A DNA stretch of 64,000 nt from Neisseria flavescens. Its GTDB lineage: Bacteria; Pseudomonadota; Gammaproteobacteria; Burkholderiales; Neisseriaceae. The notes beneath the pieces were generated by a model that was not told the origin of the DNA, did no database searches, and was given only the letters and a program-made list of their open reading frames with translations. Below, in pieces: positions 59,327 through 64,000 of this stretch. Where the stretch lies: NCBI RefSeq assembly GCF_005221285.1, contig NZ_CP039886.1, positions 372,001 to 436,000 of the forward strand, written 5' to 3'. How positions within the stretch are numbered: the first letter of the stretch is position 1; each line of letters begins with the position of its first letter. Both the position numbers and the translations under genes were made by a program.

Positions 59327-60307
59327 TTAGGGTTTGTTTTGCCAAAAATCCAAATATTCGATAAGCAGATACTCAAGCTGCATTTTAACACTCAAGGTAT
59401 GGTATCCGTAAGGGTTGAGCGCGTTCAGACGGTCCAATAGGGCAAACAGCTTGCGTGAATCGGTTTTAGAGGCCGTCTGAAGCAGGGTTTGGGCATGATG
59501 CGGATAATAAAGCGGCGCCATGCTTTGTTGTGCCAAGCCGACATCCATCAGCCACTTTTGCAGCCAGTCGATGAAAACGGCCAGCGGCTGCTTTTGTTTG
59601 TCGAACGCGGCGGCGTAGTCGAGTATGGCCAACAGGCGCGGGGCAGCCAGCAGCGTCAGTAACTCTTCACGCAATGCGTCCAATTCGGGAGTCGGCGTGA
59701 ATAAAGGCGCACCGCTGTGGAATGCCAATAAGGCTTCGGCATTTTCCACGCCCTGTTGGCGCAGGTATGCCGCAGCCTGCTCATGGGTAGGTGAAGGCAG
59801 CACCATTTGGCGGCAACGGCTTTTGATGGTGGGCAGGAGTTTGTCGCGCGTATGGGTAACGAGCAGGAAAACGACGTGTTGCGGCGGCTCTTCCAGAGCT
59901 TTCAACAAACCGTTTGCCGCCTGAGTGTTCATGCTTTCAGCCGGATGTACCAATACCACGCGCAAGCCGCCTCGGACAGCGGTCAGGTAAATGTTTTCCA
60001 CAATATCGCGCACGGCATCGATTTTGATTTGCAGGAGTTTGCGTCCCGTTGCCTCGCCTTCGGGAATTTCCGGCGTGAGTTCGTAAAAGTCGGGATGGGT
60101 GTTTTGGTTGAACAAATGGCACGAAGCACACTCGCCGCAGGGTTCATGACCGGACTTGGGCGATTCGCACAGCAATGCCTGCGCGACAAAGCGGGCAAAC
60201 TCGGTTTTGCCGGTATTTTCTTTGCCGGTAAACAGCCAGGCGTTGGGACGGTTTTGCCAATGGGCGGCGAGCTGTTGCCATTGGGTTTCATGCCATGGAT
60301 AAATCAT
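59327..60307 (-). CDS. holB: DNA polymerase III delta' subunit
   Basis: A 326-residue clamp-loader subunit. It has a degenerate nucleotide-binding loop (FTGKENTGKTEFARF), the four-cysteine zinc module (CGECASCHLFNQ after CESPKSGHEPC) and the SRC-like TIKSRCRQM motif. It helps load the sliding clamp. First gene of the holB-pilZ-tatD operon. Confidence 0.95.
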   Translation of the reverse strand: MIYPWHETQWQQLAAHWQNRPNAWLFTGKENTGKTEFARFVAQALLCESPKSGHEPCGECASCHLFNQNTHPDFYELTPEIPEGEATGRKLLQIKIDAVRDIVENIYLTAVRGGLRVVLVHPAESMNTQAANGLLKALEEPPQHVVFLLVTHTRDKLLPTIKSRCRQMVLPSPTHEQAAAYLRQQGVENAEALLAFHSGAPLFTPTPELDALREELLTLLAAPRLLAILDYAAAFDKQKQPLAVFIDWLQKWLMDVGLAQQSMAPLYYPHHAQTLLQTASKTDSRKLFALLDRLNALNPYGYHTLSVKMQLEYLLIEYLDFWQNKP

Positions 60308-60346
60308 ATCGTTTGGGAACTATAAGGTAGGTGGTTATTATACTCT

Positions 60347-60378
60347 CAGGCCGTCTGAAAAGGTTTCAGACGGCCTTT
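60347..60378. terminator. DUS-pair hairpin upstream of holB
   Basis: CAGGCCGTCTGAAA and TTTCAGACGGCCTTT arms with a five-base loop, in the gap between the MFS gene and holB. Confidence 0.7.
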
Positions 60379-60628
60379 AATAAGCTGCCTAAAAATTAAT
60401 CAAATATATTTTTACTTTGAAATATCAATCATTAAGATTACTTATTCACAGCCTTTGCACACGCTTGTTTGGGGAAAATGTGCATTTTGTTTGATGGTAA
60501 AGTGGTGCTTAAAATTTAGGCAGATGTGTTTTTTAATGTTAAATCAGACAGTAATCTGATTTATGCACAAGCTGTCCACGCGATTGAACAGTGAAAATGT
60601 GCATGGTGGGGATACATTTTAGACGGCC
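60379..60628. promoter_or_regulatory. AT-rich region with DnaA-box-like repeats
   Basis: Holds TTATTCACA (60442-60450) and TTATGCACA (60561-60569), both matching the DnaA box consensus TTATNCACA. GAAAATGTGCAT occurs twice (60474-60485, 60593-60604) and contains the same TGCACA core on the other strand. TAAATCAGA and TCTGATTTA (60540-60563) are a nine-base inverted repeat. No gene is visible. It lies between the MFS gene end and holB. Function unknown. Confidence 0.4.
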
Positions 60629-61946
60629 TTATTTGCTGGTTTTCAACAAAGCGGTCAAATCACCGATAAATTTCGGTTCACGTTTGATGAGGTAAACAAT
60701 TAACGGAAGATTACCCACGGCAACAATCAAATACAGCAGCGTAATGCTGTCGAACAACATCAGCAAAACCGTGCTCAAAATGGCAGCCGACACCATAAAC
60801 ACACCATTGATGATGTTGTTGGCAGCCACAGCGTGGGCGCGGAAGGTTTCGCTGCTGGCGGTTTGCAGCCAAGTGTAGAGCGGTACAGAGAAGAAGCCGC
60901 CGAAAAAGCCGATGGCCGACATCACCAGCATAATCGGATACGCTTGAGCTTGCGATAAAAACCAGATAATGCCGTTTAACTCGGTAAAGCGTTGGCCGTG
61001 GGTCAGCCACACCAGCAATAATCCACAGACGGTTAGACCCAGAGTGCCGATGGTAACCAAGCCCAAAATCAGGCGCTCGTGGCTGAGTTTGGCGCATAAC
61101 ACCGAGCCGATGGCAATGCCGATGGAGAACAGCGCCAACATCAGGTTGAACACATTATCGTTGCCGCCCAAATGGATTTGCGTGAACGTCGGCAGTTGGG
61201 TGGTATAAACCGAGCCGACAAACCAAAACCATGAAATACCAATGATGGAAGTGAATACGGGACGATCGGCTGCCGCTTCACGAATCAGTGAATTTGTGCC
61301 TTTGATGATGTTCCATTCGATTTTTGTGTCCGGCATTTTAGCGGGTACAGACGGCATAAACAGGCTGGTTATTGTGCCGCCGATAGCGACCAATAACACC
61401 AAACCGCCAACAATATACGGCGGAACACCTGCGACTGCGGTGCCCAAAATTTGGCCGAGCAAAATGGCGATAAACGTACCCGATTCAATCAGGCTGTTGC
61501 CCATAATCAGTTCTTTGTCGTTGAGGTAATCGGGCAAAATGGCATATTTCAGCGGGCCGAACAAGGTTGATTGCGTGCCCATGCAAAACAGGCAGATTAA
61601 AAGTAAAGGCGCGGATTGGATGTAGAAGCCATACGCCGCCACTGCCATGATGATGATTTCCAACAGCTTGATCCAGCGTGCCAAAACGGCTTTATCGAAT
61701 TTGTTGCTCAGCTGCCCTGAGAGCGCGGAAAACAGGAAGTAGGGCAGGATAAACAGCATTGCGCCCAAGTTCAGCATTTGGCTGGGCGGCAGAAAGTTGT
61801 TTTTGCCTAAACCGTAAAAACTGATCATCACGAATAATGCGGTTTTGAACACATTATCGTTAAACGCGCCTAAAAACTGCGTCCCAAAGAGCGGCGCAAA
61901 ACGGCGGGTCGTGTGGAAATTCAGATTGTCTTTTTTTAAGGCTCAT
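60629..61946 (-). pseudogene. MFS transporter (LplT-like), frameshift at codon 5-6
   Basis: A major facilitator of about 439 codons with ten or more hydrophobic segments (GIGSVLCAKL, TWLQTASSETFRAHAV), resembling LplT lysophospholipid transporters. The original start is the ATG at 61946, which overlaps the ccoS stop as ATGA. After MSLKK an A7 run (61931-61937) where A6 fits shifts the frame; DNLNFHTTRRFAPLFGTQFL resumes in the other frame. The rest is open, from a GTG at 61852. It may be a mutation, a slippage-prone switch or an assembly error. Confidence 0.8.
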
Positions 61947-62131
61947 TGTTTGGATTCTTTGTCTTCGTCTTTTTCGATCAGTTTTTCAGTGGAGTCGTCG
62001 TCCATCAAAATGCGGTGCGCAGGGCCTTCAAGGTCGTCAAACTGTCCGTTTTTACCCGACCACCAGAAAAACCAGCCGATGATAAAGGCCAAAATAATGC
62101 TGATGGGGACAAGGATAAACATACTTTCCAT
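61943..62131 (-). CDS. ccoS: Cytochrome oxidase maturation protein CcoS
   Basis: A 62-residue protein that helps build cbb3-type oxidase. One membrane helix (MFILVPISIILAFIIGWFFW) is followed by the hallmark GQFDDLEGPAHRILMDDD. Other cco genes are not adjacent. The start codon follows the upstream gene's stop with one-base overlap (TAATG), and the stop overlaps the MFS start. Confidence 0.93.
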   Translation of the reverse strand: MESMFILVPISIILAFIIGWFFWWSGKNGQFDDLEGPAHRILMDDDSTEKLIEKDEDKESKQ

Positions 62132-62436
62132 TACATCGCTCCGGTCAAATCGGTCAGGATAAAGGTTTTACCGCTGATGGTCAGGTATTCGTTGCGCAAC
62201 GCACCGATATTTTTATCGTCAAAAAACAATTCGATACGGTCTTTAACCACGCGCCAGTATTGCGGGATATCGGTTTGCTCAAAAGGCGACAATACCGCCG
62301 CTTCGGCTGCATCTTCGCTTTGCAGCTTGATTGCGAAGCGTCCGCTTTGCGGCGGATTTTGTGATTCATCGTCTGCCAACATAATAAAAAATCCGGCGTG
62401 TTCGCCGTCTTGAGTGTGGATACTGAAATAATGCAT
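62131..62436 (-). CDS. Hypothetical protein in the ccoS operon
   Basis: A 101-residue soluble protein, no signal peptide, acidic. I do not recognise a family. It has alternating strands (MHYFSIHTQDGEHAGFFIML, GRFAIKLQSEDAAEAAV, LTISGKTFILTDLTG). It overlaps ccoS by one base, so it is cotranscribed with it and may bear on oxidase assembly; this is only a guess from position. Confidence 0.65.
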   Translation of the reverse strand: MHYFSIHTQDGEHAGFFIMLADDESQNPPQSGRFAIKLQSEDAAEAAVLSPFEQTDIPQYWRVVKDRIELFFDDKNIGALRNEYLTISGKTFILTDLTGAM

Positions 62437-62672
62437 ATCGGGAAATCTTCAAAACCGCCGTCATTTTTTTCAGACGGCCTAAAATAAAATTCCGTCCATT
62501 TTACATCAAATATTAAGTCAAGCAGCCGATTACATTTTTTGTTAGAATACGGCGTTTACTTTGTTAATCTATTCAGACCGCTACCCACTACGTCCCACAA
62601 GGGGTGCAACATAGCCGGAGCAGCAGTAAGGTCCCGACAAAAAATGCCGTCTGAAACCTCAAGGAGCATAAA
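62437..62672 (+). other. Leader region of ackA
   Basis: A 236-base gap between divergent genes. TAGAAT at 62543-62548 is a possible -10. An AT-type DUS is at 62644-62655. I see no gene; a leader RNA of about 110 bases would precede ackA. Confidence 0.35.
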
Positions 62673-63867
62673 ATGACACAAAAATTAATCTTGGTTTTGA
62701 ACTGCGGTAGCTCTTCCCTCAAAGGTGCCGTATTGGATAACGACAGCGGCGAAGTGTTGCTGAGCTGCCTTGCCGAAAAACTCAATCTGCCCGATGCCTA
62801 CATCACCTTCAAATTCAACGGCGAAAAACACAAAGTCGATCTGTCTGCCAAGCCCGACCACACCGGCGCAGTTGAAGCCCTGATGGAAGAACTCAAAGCC
62901 CACGGCCTCGACAGCCGCATCGGCGCCATCGGCCACCGCGTTGTGAGCGGCGGCGAGTTGTACAGCGAATCCATCCTCGTTGACGACGAAGTCATCGCCG
63001 GCATCGAAAAATGTATTCCGCTCGCTCCGCTGCACAACCCGGCACACCTTTTGGGTCTGCGTGCCGCACAAAGCATTTTCAAAGGCCTGCCTAACGTTGT
63101 TGTATTTGACACCGCATTCCATCAAACCATGCCTGAACACGCTTACAAATATGCCGTTCCACATGAATTGTATGAAAAATACGGCTTGCGCCGCTACGGT
63201 GCACGGTACCAGCTACCGCTTCGTTTCTGACGAAACTGCACGCTTCCTCGGCAAAGACAAAAAAGACCTGCGCATGGTCATTGCCCACTTGGGTAACGGC
63301 GCATCTATCGCAGCAGTCGCCAATGGCGAATGTAAAGATACCAGCATGGGCCTGACTCCGCTGGAAGGCTTGGTAATGGGTACCCGCAGTGGCGATATCG
63401 ACCCTTCAGTTTTCAGCTTCTTGGCTGAAAATGCCAATATGACCATTTCCCAAATTACCGAAATGCTGAACAAAAAATCCGGCCTGCTCGGCATTTCCGG
63501 TCTGTCCAACGACTGCCGTACCATCGAAGAAGAAGCTGCCAACGGCCACGCAGGTGCCAAACTGGCTCTGGAAATTTTCATCTACCGCTTGGCTAAATAC
63601 ATCGGCAGCATGGCAGTAGCAGCCGGCGGTTTGGACGCATTGGTATTCACCGGCGGCATCGGCGAAAACTCCGACATCATCCGCGAACGCGTATTGGGCT
63701 ACTTGGGCTTCCTTGGTCTGCACATCGACCAAGAAGCCAACCTGAAAGCCCGCTTTGGTAACGCCGGTGTAATTACCACTGCCGACAGCAAAGCTGTTGC
63801 TGTTGTGATTCCTACCAACGAAGAATTGATGATTGCACACGATACTGCCCGTCTGAGCGGCCTGTAA
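62673..63867 (+). pseudogene. ackA: Acetate kinase, frameshifted
   Basis: Acetate kinase of about 398 codons (acetyl phosphate + ADP to acetate + ATP). The N-terminal half is intact (LILVLNCGSSSLKGAVLD, GHRVVSGGELY, FDTAFHQTMPEHAYKYAVPH) to residue 177. There GGT-G-CAC replaces the expected GGT-TTC-CAC, a net loss of two bases within the conserved YGFHGTS motif, and a stop follows at 63230. The rest continues in another frame (VSDETARFLGK, AHLGNGASIAAV, FTGGIGENSDIIRE). As assembled it is inactive. The start follows CAAGGAGCA. Confidence 0.9.
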
Positions 63868-63879
63868 TCCGTCATTATT

Positions 63880-63908
63880 AAAACCTGCCCGTAAGGGCAG
63901 GTTTTTTT
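63880..63908 (+). terminator. Intrinsic terminator of ackA
   Basis: AAAACCTGCCC and GGGCAGGTTTT with a GTAA loop and a T7 run. Confidence 0.9.
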
Positions 63909-63945
63909 ATTGTGTATAGATGAAGAAAATTTTGAGAATATATTG

Positions 63946-63983
63946 AAAAAAGCCGGCAAACATTGTGTTTACCGGCTTTTTAA
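63946..63983 (-). terminator. Hairpin terminator of an unseen downstream gene
   Basis: AAAAAGCCGGCAAACA and TGTTTACCGGCTTTTT form a 16-base stem with one mismatch. It may terminate a convergent minus-strand gene beyond the window end. Confidence 0.6.
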
Positions 63984-64000
63984 TCAGTGCAGTATTAAGA

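Overview
The window looks like chromosome from a commensal Neisseria. The repeat AGGCCGTCTGAA (the AG variant of the neisserial DNA uptake sequence, DUS) occurs dozens of times, mostly as inverted pairs after genes. The AT variant typical of meningococcus and gonococcus appears only a few times. Protein content (LtgA-like lytic transglycosylase, neisserial-type porin, PrfH/RtcB pair, glycogen genes) fits the N. subflava/flavescens/mucosa side of the genus. Species is inference.

Layout. 1-8.9 kb: housekeeping genes (trpA, accD, yqeY, rpsU, ltgA, fxsA, a membrane-anchored spermidine-synthase homologue, a porin). 9.2-16.5 kb: an oligopeptide uptake locus oppA - M24 aminopeptidase - oppB - oppC - oppDF. 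16.5-23.3 kb: two nearly identical IS3-family elements around tRNA-Ser, yaaA, ridA and apaH, then an FAD-linked oxidase and an alanine-repeat lipoprotein. 23.8-33.7 kb: slyD and a glycogen/maltodextrin block (a MalQ-GlgB fusion, glgX, glgP). 33.9-41.8 kb: an HTH-RibB fusion, a DUF4230 protein, a GIY-YIG-like protein, amiC/tsaE, pheA, and an rtcB-prfH ribosome-repair operon behind a structured leader. 41.9-45.6 kb: a type I secretion locus (tolC, hlyB, hlyD homologues) in which all three genes are broken. 45.8-47.1 kb: a third IS3 copy. 47-64 kb: RNA methyltransferases, suhB, an IS5-like remnant that truncates proA, grxD, upp, trxA, a double-ATPase ABC protein, an acyl-CoA ligase, the holB-pilZ-tatD operon, a frameshifted MFS gene downstream of ccoS, and a frameshifted ackA.

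How the parts connect. The opp locus imports peptides and encodes a proline-specific peptidase that can process them. The glycogen block covers debranching, branching, glucan transfer and phosphorolysis, but no glgA or glgC is present here. RtcB and PrfH together form the known release-and-religate pathway for ribosomes with cleaved 16S rRNA.

The most notable observations are: (1) all three IS3 copies sit exactly in the loop between the two arms of a DUS-pair terminator, which suggests site-targeted transposition; (2) the rpsU leader carries a ten-base perfect complement of the 16S anti-Shine-Dalgarno region partly inside a hairpin; (3) a short leader ORF and a nine-base inverted repeat precede rtcB-prfH; (4) several genes are decaying or frameshifted, two of them at A7 tracts, so an assembly artefact must be excluded for those.
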